Below are positions 45,301-52,119 of a stretch of DNA of 64,000 nucleotides, piece after piece. Both the position numbers and the translations under genes were made by a program. The stretch spans positions 159,895-223,894 of the forward strand of contig PNAM01000036.1 in NCBI GenBank assembly GCA_003170275.1. The letters run 5' to 3'. Position 1 is the first letter of the stretch; each line of letters opens with the position of its first letter. Source of the stretch: Myxococcales bacterium. GTDB lineage: Bacteria; Myxococcota_A; Polyangia; Palsa-1104. The notes below the pieces were generated by a model that worked only from the letters and a program-made list of their open reading frames with translations, was not told where the DNA came from and made no database searches.

Positions 45301-46406
45301 CGTCGAACGATCGCGTCGAGCTGAAGCGGCTCGCCGTCAAGGTGGGAAACGGCAGCCTCACCGCGAGCGGCAGCGCGCGACTCGACGGCTTCGCCACGCC
45401 GCTCGGCGTCGACGTGAGCGCGCAGGCCAGCCACTTCCCCGTGCGGCTCGGCAGCTTCGCCGCGTTCGTCGACGGGCACGCCGGGCTGCACGGCGAGCGC
45501 AAGGACGGCGTGCTGGCGGTGGTGGCGACGGTGGACAGGGGGCTCGCGCAATTGCCCAAGCTGATCGCCGGAAAGAAGCTGCAGTCGCTCTCGCCGCTAC
45601 CCGACGTGATCTTCACCGATCAGGCGGCGCGCCGTCGCCGCGCGGCGGTGGCGGTCGAGCAGGCCGACGACGCGCCCGTCAAGGCGTCGCTGAAGGCGCA
45701 CATCCCCGGCCCGTTCCGCGTGCGCTCGAGCGAGCTCGGCACCGATCTGAACGGCGACCTCGACGTCGAGATCCTCGGCGAGGTCCTGCGCATCACCGGC
45801 ACCGTCGACAGCACCTGGGGACGGATCGAGCTGCTCGGCCGCTCCTACGAGATCGAGCACGTCCACGTGAGCTTCGACGGCTCCCCCAAGCTCGACCCCA
45901 CGCTCGATCTCAGGATCACCCGCGCGGTCGACGCCGCGACCGTGATCATCCGCGTGCGCGGGACGCTGAGCCGGCCGCACATCGAGCTGTCCTCCGAGCC
46001 GCCCATCTACAGCCAGTCGCAGATCATCGGCATCATCGTCTCCGGCGACCCCGGGTCCACCCGCATCTCCGACGCGGCGACCGATCAGAAGGTGGTGGGA
46101 GCGATCTCGGGCGTGCTGGTCAACCAGATCAAGAATCAGCTCGCGCCCGGCCTGCCCATCGACGTGATCCGCGTCGAGGGCGACGACTCGGCCGCGGGGA
46201 CCTCGCGGCTCGAGGTCGGCAAGTACATCACCGAGAGCATCTATCTCAGCTACGTGCACCAGTTCGGCGCGCCCACCGGCCTGCACCCGGTGAACGCCAA
46301 CGAAGCGCAGCTGCAGTACCGCTTCAAGCGCCACTACCAGCTCGAGACCCGCTTCGGCGACGCGGGGGTGGGCGCGGTGAACTTCTATTGGTCGCTGCGC
46401 TACTGA
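42318..46406 (+). CDS. tamB: TamB-like inner-membrane protein (plus-strand copy)
   Basis: A 1362-residue TamB/DUF490 protein. An N-terminal anchor (LGWMVISLLGLALLAALVLVLW) leads into a long series of beta-rich repeats and a C-terminal DUF490 domain that ends in NFYWSLRY. The closing segment YVHQFGAPTGLHPVNANEAQ pairs with the other copy's YEHQFGASIGRSAANANES. It is about 400 residues shorter than the minus-strand copy, mostly in the middle repeats, so the periplasmic groove would be shorter. ATG 42318 lies 2 bp after the tamA stop, so the pair is one transcription unit. Confidence 0.93.
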   Translation: MRKLGRVLGWMVISLLGLALLAALVLVLWARSESGRRSLLARVLPDVQERLDGTVRIGALEGDLTRTLVLRDVEVRDADGEVAVRIDRLSATYDLLGLLGHKLTVEDLVVEGAKVHGHSLKSGRFNLIALVKQSAAKAGGGKPLALVIGRARADVEVQYDPPPSQRWMFPIHGTLRLDASASSVGNTRKIEVSGLAVRMALPVIAGVEVKGELVDGPGGTELKELHLTGDTDGAEMEKLSSRVNLRGPWHGDVRARGLLRAMTVEVAVTPPKGTVVANGTVGLTRAGVTWNGAATVRAIDPGALWEGAPHGLLAFDGDGDGENARVRTTLAHLEAEVAGAHAAAHGQLTYENGLVATAIADVTSRELSHLASIGVPGLSGEAAVHAALERRAGHTKIDADVEAHRFAAAVTRVGHLTARVHTLDLQGSAHVSASAIDVGPRLHFDTATVAAELAPRVVSLAVAAKGPQGSDVIVGAHGVRLREEGIFAVDLDLDRVLLAVHGEAWDTRGPGHFRYDQRGVAARLALGAGEQRLDLDGQYRMDGALQANVTGRKLDVRGLARLAQFDRELPPGVVEVDGTIRGTAAKPVIALALTGSIAADRALGIASAGYRVTGHYEKEKLDGALAADKLPLERLAPYLPKALATIKGVLDGKVTISGSPRAPQVKAELRVPRWQWDAGATGSAGAVEVELFAPITIDLARGTRKLVDRLVHTTPITAGIHLHHLDLARLPLAKLGVEVPVTAGLVDGEVKLGGTLHEPTLDATLEAHELTVARIDRIDARLHADYRKTNLGLSLTTDLRGARLLTATAESRIDVHKLVDGERWQDAPLRAEATISSYDLARWKQVHGALTAHAKVHGTLAHPEGDLELTAERLQIGEMRFGRFTGAGHYDSQHTTARFDAEETGGGALHASGELPAGADQPIAARLRIERLSLSLGNGGLGFLRELRGKINADLTLSGPLRHPHAVGSLNVEDGAIALTSHPLVYHDLRLELAASNDRVELKRLAVKVGNGSLTASGSARLDGFATPLGVDVSAQASHFPVRLGSFAAFVDGHAGLHGERKDGVLAVVATVDRGLAQLPKLIAGKKLQSLSPLPDVIFTDQAARRRRAAVAVEQADDAPVKASLKAHIPGPFRVRSSELGTDLNGDLDVEILGEVLRITGTVDSTWGRIELLGRSYEIEHVHVSFDGSPKLDPTLDLRITRAVDAATVIIRVRGTLSRPHIELSSEPPIYSQSQIIGIIVSGDPGSTRISDAATDQKVVGAISGVLVNQIKNQLAPGLPIDVIRVEGDDSAAGTSRLEVGKYITESIYLSYVHQFGAPTGLHPVNANEAQLQYRFKRHYQLETRFGDAGVGAVNFYWSLRY

Positions 46407-46441
46407 GCTACTGGTGATACGCTGCCGCCGCGAGGTGCCCT

Positions 46442-47104
46442 TTGAAACGAGCGTGGTTGGTGGCGTGTTTCTGTGCAGTCGGTTGCGCCGCGCAGGGTGA
46501 TCCGGGTGCGCAAGGTCCAAAGGGAGATCCCGGGCCGATGGGAACGCTGGGCGCCGCAGGCACGACGGGAGCGACGGGCGCGACGGGCGCAGCGGGCGCG
46601 ACGGGCTCGGCGGGCTCGATGGGCACGACGGGCGCGATGGGCACGACGGGCGCCGCCGGCACGCCGGCGGTCGTCGCGTACGGCTATTTCTTCGCGCACA
46701 TGCCGGGCGACAACGCGGCCACTGTCGCGGCGGGCGGCTCGGTGCAGTTTCCCCAGGACGGTCCGGCGAGCGGCATCACGCGCTCGAGCGCGAGCGCGAG
46801 CGTCTTCACGCTGCCTGCGATCGGCGTGTACGAGGTGTCGTGGCAGGTCAGCGTCAACGAGCCCGGCCAGCTGGTGCTCGCGCTCGACAGCGGCGCGGGC
46901 GCGGTCGAGCTGGCCAGCACCGTGGTCGGGCGCGCGACCGGCACCACGCAGATCGTCGGCCACGTGCTGATCACGACCACCGTCGTGAACTCGACCGTGA
47001 CCCTGCGAAACCCGACCGGCAACTCGCCGGCGCTCACCATCACGCCGCTGGCCGGCGGCACTGCTGCGGTCACCGCCGGTTTGATCATCAAGCGGATCTC
47101 GTAG
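46442..47104 (+). CDS. Collagen-like lipoprotein with BclA-type C-terminal domain
   Basis: A 220-residue surface lipoprotein. TTG 46442 follows an AGGTG ribosome site. The lipobox is AVGC (C15). Residues about 17-74 are Gly-X-Y repeats of collagen type ([16 protein letters not shown], then GAxG and GTTGAT units), which should form a triple helix. Residues about 80-220 form a trimeric jelly-roll like the C-terminal domain of BclA and other bacterial collagens. It should make a stalk-and-head trimer on the cell surface, probably for adhesion. No close partner gene is next to it. The collagen part may be a source of length variation. Confidence 0.82.
   Translation: MKRAWLVACFCAVGCAAQGDPGAQGPKGDPGPMGTLGAAGTTGATGATGAAGATGSAGSMGTTGAMGTTGAAGTPAVVAYGYFFAHMPGDNAATVAAGGSVQFPQDGPASGITRSSASASVFTLPAIGVYEVSWQVSVNEPGQLVLALDSGAGAVELASTVVGRATGTTQIVGHVLITTTVVNSTVTLRNPTGNSPALTITPLAGGTAAVTAGLIIKRIS
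46499..46669 (+). repeat. Gly-X-Y (collagen-like) codon repeats
   Basis: A run of about 19 in-frame Gly-X-Y triplets at the start of the collagen-like gene. The nucleotide sequence repeats GGCGCGACG-like and GGCACGACG-like 9-mers, so it is prone to slippage and length change. Confidence 0.8.
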
Positions 47105-47111
47105 CTCCTCC

Positions 47112-49937
47112 CTACAGCGATTTCGTCGTGGCGCAGTCGACCACCGTCTCGATGGCGATGGCGGTGAGCGCGGAGGCGTAGTCGAGGTCGATGTTCTTCA
47201 TCGTGTCGTGCGTGTCGTGATAGCCGGTGCGGCTGATGTCGTAGTTCTCCATGAACAGCACCACCGGGATGCCCACGTCGGAGAAGATCTGCCCGTCGGT
47301 GTTGTAGAGCGCTGAGCGCGGCTCCCACTCGGTGCGGATCTCCCCGGCGAGAGCGAGGTGCGCGAACGGGGGCGGCGCGTGGTGGCCGTCGGCCATGCGC
47401 AGCGCGCGTTGCGTGCCCAATCGCGCGGGCGCGCGATTCCATTCGGCGACGCTGCGGTTCCAGCGCTCGTTGGCCAGGTGCGCGCGCAACGCCAGCCGGG
47501 CCGCGGCCGCGCCTTCGCCGGGCGCGATCTGGAACACGTCGCGATCGCGCCCGCTGTTGTGGCCGATCATGTCGAGGACGAACGCGCCGGCCACGCGCAC
47601 CGACGACACGTCCCGGCGTTCGTTGCGCTCGCTGGTGAACGCCAGCCGCCGCTCGACCAGCGCCTGCGCGAGCGCGCGCGCGCCGAGGCAATCCGCGGGG
47701 AACTCCTCGCCGGTGAGATGGACCAGCCACACGTCGCGCTCGAGCGTGCCCGCGCGCGCGAGCGGCAAGAGCACCTCGGCGGCGTGCAACAGCGCGCTGG
47801 TCGCGGAGTGGTTGTCGTCGGCGCCCGAGGCTGCGGCGCGCAATCCGTCGCCGCCACGCTCGGCCTCGTAGACGTCCTCCATGTACGCGGTGTCGTAGTG
47901 ATCGCCCATGATCACCGCTTCGCTCCGGTTCTTGCCGGGGATCACCAGCACCACGTTCCGCTCGTGCCCGTGCCCGGTCTGGTTGCGCGTCCAGTTCGCC
48001 GACCACGAGAAGTCGAAGTCTGTCTCCCAGCGGAACACGTGGTCGACCACCTCCGCGCGGCCTTCCATCCCCAGGCGCGCGATCAGCTCGCGATAGCGCG
48101 CGTGCAGGTGATCGCCGAGCCGCTCGAGATCGGCGTGCTGCGCGGCCTCGACGCCCGCCGCGCGCGCCGCGGGTCCACCCGATCGGCCGGCGTTGAGGGC
48201 CACGCAGTCGGCGGTCTCCTTCTGGCGAAACGTTCCCTCGGCCAACCCGGCGATGGTGCGCCACACGCTCTCTTCGAACGCGCGCGTGCCGGTGGTCTGG
48301 AACGCGCGCGGCGCGCCGGGATCGATCGCGCCGCCGACGCAGCCGCGCAGCGCCGAAGCGAGCGGCTCCGCCACTTGCGCGAGCCACGCGTCGAGGCTGT
48401 GGCCGCGCGCGGTGTGCAACAGCCGGCGCGCGAAGGAGGGCGGCAACGGCTGGCCGAGGTACTCGCGCAGCTCGAGCAGCTTGCGCGCGTTGTGACAGGT
48501 GGTGAAGCGCAGGCGTCCCGGCTCGTGCGGCGAGAACCTGGCCGCCTCGCGGTGCCCGGGACGATCGAGCAGGCGCGGCGCGAGGGTCAGCCGTGCACTG
48601 CCTGCGAGCTCGGCGCTGACGTAGCCGAGTGGCGGGCGATCGTCGAATCGCACGGCGCGGCCGGTCGCCGGATCCAATCGCGCGACCAGTGGCCGGTGCC
48701 AATACAGCTCGCGCCCGCCGGCCTGCATCGGCGGATAGAAGAACCGATAGCCGAACCGCCCGCCGCCTTCGGTCACCTGCGCCGCGCGATCGAGCTCGGC
48801 GCGGGTCGCGCGCGGTCCGTCGAGCAACAGCTGGTAGCTCTCGCGCCAGATCTGCGCGTTGCGCGCCATCGGCTTGCCGTACAGCTCGAGCTCGTCGGGA
48901 TCGGTCGAGAACAGCGCCACCGACACCTTGTCCCAGGCCGCGCCGGTGGTCTCCAGCGATTCGTCACGCGGCACGCGCTCCCAGCGGTGCGTGCGCACCA
49001 CGTGCGACACGACCTTGTGGCCCGACGCCTTCCCTTGCGGCCGCTCGTCGAGCCAGCCCGATTGCGGGATGCGAATCGCGTAGCCGCCCTCGATGCGCGG
49101 GAACAGGTGCAACAGCGGGATCTGCGTCGCGCGCGGCAGCTCCTGCTCCAGCTTGCGATAGCCGGTGTGCTCGAAGAACACCAGGCTGGCCGGGCTCGGC
49201 ACGAGCGTGAGGTCGCCGGCGAGATACGCGCGCTGGACGGCCTCGGGCAAGCTCGCGAACGGGCGAAAGGTCACCAGCGTGCGCACGCGGCCGAGCGGCT
49301 CGTCTCCGAGCAGGCGATCGCGTAGGAAGTAGGGCAGCTCGGCGGCATCGGCGAGCACGCGCACGCCGTCCGCCGGGACGGTCGGCTCGCCGGTCGCCCA
49401 CGCGAGCAGCGCTCCGAAGCGCGCGCGATCGCCGTAGCCGAAGCTGTTCCAGAACGCCGCGGCCGCGCCGTCGTGGCTCGCGCCGAACAGGGTCCAGCGA
49501 TTGTTGCCCTTGTCGTCCTGCGTGCGCGACAGCGCCAGCGGCATCGCCAGCACCAGCGGGTGTCGCTGAAGGCGACCGCGCACGGCCGCGTCAGCCAGCA
49601 CCGCCGGCCACGCGCGATTGTCGCGCAAGAGCGAGCGCGACATCCCATGCCCCTCGCCGCGCTGCAGCTTGCCGAGCTCCACCAGCAGGTGATCGGCGAT
49701 CCGCTGCAGCCCCGGCTCGAGCTCCTGCACCTGTTCGTACTCGCTCACGTCGAGCGAGCGGTCAGAGCTGGCCTGCGCCGTCGACGGCGCGTGCGCGCGA
49801 TCCGGGTCGTACGGCTTGATGCCCACGTAGGGAGCGGGCATGAACTCGGAGTAGGCGCGCAGCGGGAAGCGCCCCTCGCCGGCGAAGCGCGCTCGCGCCT
49901 CCTCTTCGATCCGCGACCAGCCGAGCTTTCCGTTCAT
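47112..49937 (-). CDS. M28-type zinc aminopeptidase with large N-terminal extension
   Basis: A 941-residue protein. The C-terminal about 300 residues are an M28 peptidase with two-zinc ligands and the catalytic base: H679 and D681 in IMGDHYDTAY, D in ASGADDNHSATS, the EE pair near residue 744 (LTGEEFPADC), D in FVLDMIGHN and H in GYHDTHDTMKNID. The first about 600 residues do not match a family I know; they contain no signal peptide, transmembrane helix or repeats that I can see. M28 enzymes of this sort are often secreted, so the cytosolic prediction is notable. ATG 49937 is the natural start; longer extensions enter the divergent GNAT gene. The starts of the two genes are 31 bp apart. Confidence 0.82.
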   Translation of the reverse strand: MNGKLGWSRIEEEARARFAGEGRFPLRAYSEFMPAPYVGIKPYDPDRAHAPSTAQASSDRSLDVSEYEQVQELEPGLQRIADHLLVELGKLQRGEGHGMSRSLLRDNRAWPAVLADAAVRGRLQRHPLVLAMPLALSRTQDDKGNNRWTLFGASHDGAAAAFWNSFGYGDRARFGALLAWATGEPTVPADGVRVLADAAELPYFLRDRLLGDEPLGRVRTLVTFRPFASLPEAVQRAYLAGDLTLVPSPASLVFFEHTGYRKLEQELPRATQIPLLHLFPRIEGGYAIRIPQSGWLDERPQGKASGHKVVSHVVRTHRWERVPRDESLETTGAAWDKVSVALFSTDPDELELYGKPMARNAQIWRESYQLLLDGPRATRAELDRAAQVTEGGGRFGYRFFYPPMQAGGRELYWHRPLVARLDPATGRAVRFDDRPPLGYVSAELAGSARLTLAPRLLDRPGHREAARFSPHEPGRLRFTTCHNARKLLELREYLGQPLPPSFARRLLHTARGHSLDAWLAQVAEPLASALRGCVGGAIDPGAPRAFQTTGTRAFEESVWRTIAGLAEGTFRQKETADCVALNAGRSGGPAARAAGVEAAQHADLERLGDHLHARYRELIARLGMEGRAEVVDHVFRWETDFDFSWSANWTRNQTGHGHERNVVLVIPGKNRSEAVIMGDHYDTAYMEDVYEAERGGDGLRAAASGADDNHSATSALLHAAEVLLPLARAGTLERDVWLVHLTGEEFPADCLGARALAQALVERRLAFTSERNERRDVSSVRVAGAFVLDMIGHNSGRDRDVFQIAPGEGAAAARLALRAHLANERWNRSVAEWNRAPARLGTQRALRMADGHHAPPPFAHLALAGEIRTEWEPRSALYNTDGQIFSDVGIPVVLFMENYDISRTGYHDTHDTMKNIDLDYASALTAIAIETVVDCATTKSL

Positions 49938-49967
49938 GCGCGGAGGATATCGCAGTAAGCTGCCGCG

Positions 49968-50570
49968 ATGTCGGCGCCGCGTTTTCGCATCGAATGGTCT
50001 TCGGCAGGCGAGGAGCTGGTGGTCGAAGAGCCGACCTGGGACGAGGTCGCCCGCGTGGCGCCGCTGCTCGCCGCCGCCTACAACGATCCGCACAACCGCG
50101 CGATGTTGACCCACGACGAGGACATGACCGCAGCGGACGTGGTTCAGTCGTATACGGAGATGGCCGAGGCGGGCGCGCGGCAGCTGCTGCTCTATCGCGA
50201 CGCGGTGCTCGCCGGAGACGCGGACTTTCGCAGCCTCGAGGCGGGCCGGGCGGAGTTCGCGCTGCTGGTCGCGGCGCGCTCGGCGCAGAAGAGGGGGCTG
50301 GGCACGCGCTTCGCGATCATGGCGCACGCGTTCGGTTTCAGCTCGCTCGGGCTCGAGCGCAGCTACGTGACCATGCTCGCCGCCAACCTCGGCTCGCGAC
50401 GGGTGTTCGAGAAGCTCGGCTACACGCTCGATGACAGCCCGCAGGCCCGCCGCTACACCGACGACAAAGACGATCTGTCGATGTCGGTCGATCGCGCCAC
50501 GTTCGAGCGCACGCACGCAGTCGCGCTCGCCGAGATCCGCATTCGCGAGCTCGCCGCCATCATCAGATAG
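49968..50570 (+). CDS. GNAT-family N-acetyltransferase
   Basis: A 200-residue acetyltransferase. The acetyl-CoA binding motif A is visible in LLVAARSAQKRGLGTRFAIMAHAFG (Q-K-R-G-L-G), preceded by the central beta strand EFALLVAARS and followed by LAANLGSRRVFEKLGY, typical of GNATs. It would move an acetyl group to an amine of a small molecule or protein. It is divergent from the M28 gene with a very short shared control region and convergent with the metallo-beta-lactamase gene. Confidence 0.9.
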   Translation: MSAPRFRIEWSSAGEELVVEEPTWDEVARVAPLLAAAYNDPHNRAMLTHDEDMTAADVVQSYTEMAEAGARQLLLYRDAVLAGDADFRSLEAGRAEFALLVAARSAQKRGLGTRFAIMAHAFGFSSLGLERSYVTMLAANLGSRRVFEKLGYTLDDSPQARRYTDDKDDLSMSVDRATFERTHAVALAEIRIRELAAIIR

Positions 50571-50615
50571 CCCGCTCCCGCGATCTCGCGGGTGCGGCGT
50601 GGACCGACGAGCTGG

Positions 50616-51491
50616 CTAGCGGGACGCGGACGTCTGACGGGCGAGCTCGGCGTTGAAGTCGCGCTCCGAGGCGTCGACGAAGCGGCGCAGCTCGGTCGGG
50701 TCGACGAACGGGTTGGGGTGCGCGCCCGACGCGAGCCGCGCGCGTTTCCCGTCGAGATCGAAGAACGAGCCGTGCGGCGCGAGGAAGACGTCGCCCGACA
50801 GCCGCCGCAAAAGGGCGAAGCTGCGCGCGTAGTCGGCGGCGATTTGCGGATAGGTCGGGTTGTTCACCAGGCGGTAGCCGGGCGTGCTCGTGCTGCAGTA
50901 GAAGACCACCTGGTGGGTCTCCTTGCCGTCGCGGATCGGCAGGGTCCAGGTGGTGCAGCCGCGCGTGTGGCCTGGCGTGAGGTGCGCGGTGAGCACCGCG
51001 TCTCCCAGGCGCACGGTGGCGCCGTCGTCGATCAGCCGGTCGACCGCGACGGCGGGAAAGGTCGCCGCGCCGCCGGAGCCGAGGCTCTCCTGGGTTCCCT
51101 TTTGCAGCGCGCCGGCGTCGGGGCGGCTCGCCACCAGCTTGGCGCCGCTGCGCCGCTTGAGCTCGGCGAGCCCGCCGGCGTGATCGAAGTGCGCATGGCT
51201 GTTGAGGAGAATCTTGACGTCGGCGAGCCGGAAGCCGAGCGCCGCGATGCTGGCGGCGATGCACGGCGCCGACTCCGGCAGCCCGCCGTCGAGGAGCAGC
51301 TCGCCCGCCGGCGTATGGACGAGATACGCGGCCACCCCCGCGACGCCGACATAGTAGACGTTGCCGACGATGCGGAACGGCTCGACCTCCTGGTTCCACG
51401 CCGCGCGCTCCGCCGCATCGTGCTGCGCCCTGGCCTGCGCGCCGCTGCCGAGGACGGAGAGACACAGGCCGGTCACCAGGCAGGCGCGCAT
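50616..51491 (-). CDS. Subclass B3 metallo-beta-lactamase
   Basis: A 291-residue exported metallohydrolase that matches subclass B3 along its whole length (AEPFRIVGN-like opening, AAYLVHTPAGELLLDGGLPES, TPGHTRGCTTWTL). The signal peptide is about 22 residues (ending near AQA). The six zinc ligands are present: H99, H101, D103 and H104 in NSHAHFDHAGG, H175 in TPGHTRG, and H240 in APHGSF. It probably hydrolyses beta-lactams in the periplasm; environmental B3 enzymes vary in strength, so resistance needs testing. No mobile element is nearby, so it looks chromosomal and native. It is convergent with the GNAT gene. Confidence 0.9.
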   Translation of the reverse strand: MRACLVTGLCLSVLGSGAQARAQHDAAERAAWNQEVEPFRIVGNVYYVGVAGVAAYLVHTPAGELLLDGGLPESAPCIAASIAALGFRLADVKILLNSHAHFDHAGGLAELKRRSGAKLVASRPDAGALQKGTQESLGSGGAATFPAVAVDRLIDDGATVRLGDAVLTAHLTPGHTRGCTTWTLPIRDGKETHQVVFYCSTSTPGYRLVNNPTYPQIAADYARSFALLRRLSGDVFLAPHGSFFDLDGKRARLASGAHPNPFVDPTELRRFVDASERDFNAELARQTSASR

Positions 51492-51511
51492 CGCCCGGTT
51501 CTAGCAGAGCG

Positions 51512-51525
51512 GGCCCGCGCGGGCC
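51512..51525. other. 14-bp perfect palindrome upstream of the metallo-beta-lactamase gene
   Basis: GGCCCGCGCGGGCC lies between the stop of the small lipoprotein gene (51536) and the start of the metallo-beta-lactamase gene (51491). It has no loop and no T-run. It may be an operator for the lactamase gene or the remains of a terminator; in DNA of this base composition it could also be chance. Confidence 0.3.
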
Positions 51526-51535
51526 AGGATGCGCG

Positions 51536-51847
51536 TCACTGGGCCTCGTCACCCGGTTGGACCAGCGAGTCGGCGGGCAGGCGCACGAGCGCGCAGCCGT
51601 CTTCGAGGAGACGGATCACCTCGCCGGTGCCGGTCGATTGGGCGATGCAGCTCAAGAGCGGCGTCTTGGGCAAGGTGCGCTTGCACACGGTGCGGCTGAA
51701 GTGGACCTCCTGCCCTCCGCGCAGCGATCCGCGATCGAGGCAGATCCGCAGCTCCTGGCTGACCGAGCTCACGACCGGGCCGCTCGGGGTCGGCTGCACG
51801 GTCGCGCAGCCTGCCAGCAAGGTCATCGCGGCGAGAAGCTTTCGCAT
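51536..51847 (-). CDS. Small lipoprotein
   Basis: A 103-residue lipoprotein with lipobox LLAGC (C14 from ATG 51847). The mature part contains three cysteines (ICLD, TVCKRTL, LSCIAQ) plus DGCAL and ends in a short acidic tail. I do not recognise a family. ATG 51847 is preferred to ATG 51853 because GAGGAG lies 6 bp before it and abuts the earlier ATG. It is 13 bp downstream of the next small lipoprotein gene, so both are likely on one transcript with it. Confidence 0.6.
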   Translation of the reverse strand: MRKLLAAMTLLAGCATVQPTPSGPVVSSVSQELRICLDRGSLRGGQEVHFSRTVCKRTLPKTPLLSCIAQSTGTGEVIRLLEDGCALVRLPADSLVQPGDEAQ

Positions 51848-51859
51848 GTCCATCTCCTC

Positions 51860-52102
51860 TCAGTCCGTGGAGCCGCCGTCGCCGGGGCAGGGTCGGCAGT
51901 TGCCGCTGGTCTTCGAGGTGATCCGGGCCGGCGGCGGACAGCAGTAGGCGACGCCGCAGTTGGTCGGATAGGTGCACATCTCGCCGGGGTTGCACTCGTC
52001 GGTGAAGAGCAGCGGGTTGCAGCGCTCGCCTTCATCCGGATGGCAAGCCGCGGCCCCGCTCAACAGCGCCACCAGGCCGAATACCTTGAATACTCGTTTC
52101 AT
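51860..52102 (-). CDS. Small cysteine-rich lipoprotein
   Basis: An 80-residue protein with a clear ribosome site (GGAGG) before ATG 52102. The signal ends in the lipobox GAAAC (C20). Eight further cysteines follow in a short mature part (ERCNPLLFTDECNPGEMC, TNCGVAYCCPPP, NCRPCPG), so it is probably disulfide-knotted. Family unknown. It sits directly downstream of the porin gene (17 bp) and upstream of the other lipoprotein gene, in what looks like one operon with the porin. Confidence 0.65.
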   Translation of the reverse strand: MKRVFKVFGLVALLSGAAACHPDEGERCNPLLFTDECNPGEMCTYPTNCGVAYCCPPPARITSKTSGNCRPCPGDGGSTD

Positions 52103-52119
52103 GATTTATGTTCCTCCGT

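Noticed and set aside
50616..51491. A resistance island around the metallo-beta-lactamase gene.
   Set aside because: No transposase, integrase, repeats or change in base composition is seen nearby; the gene looks native.
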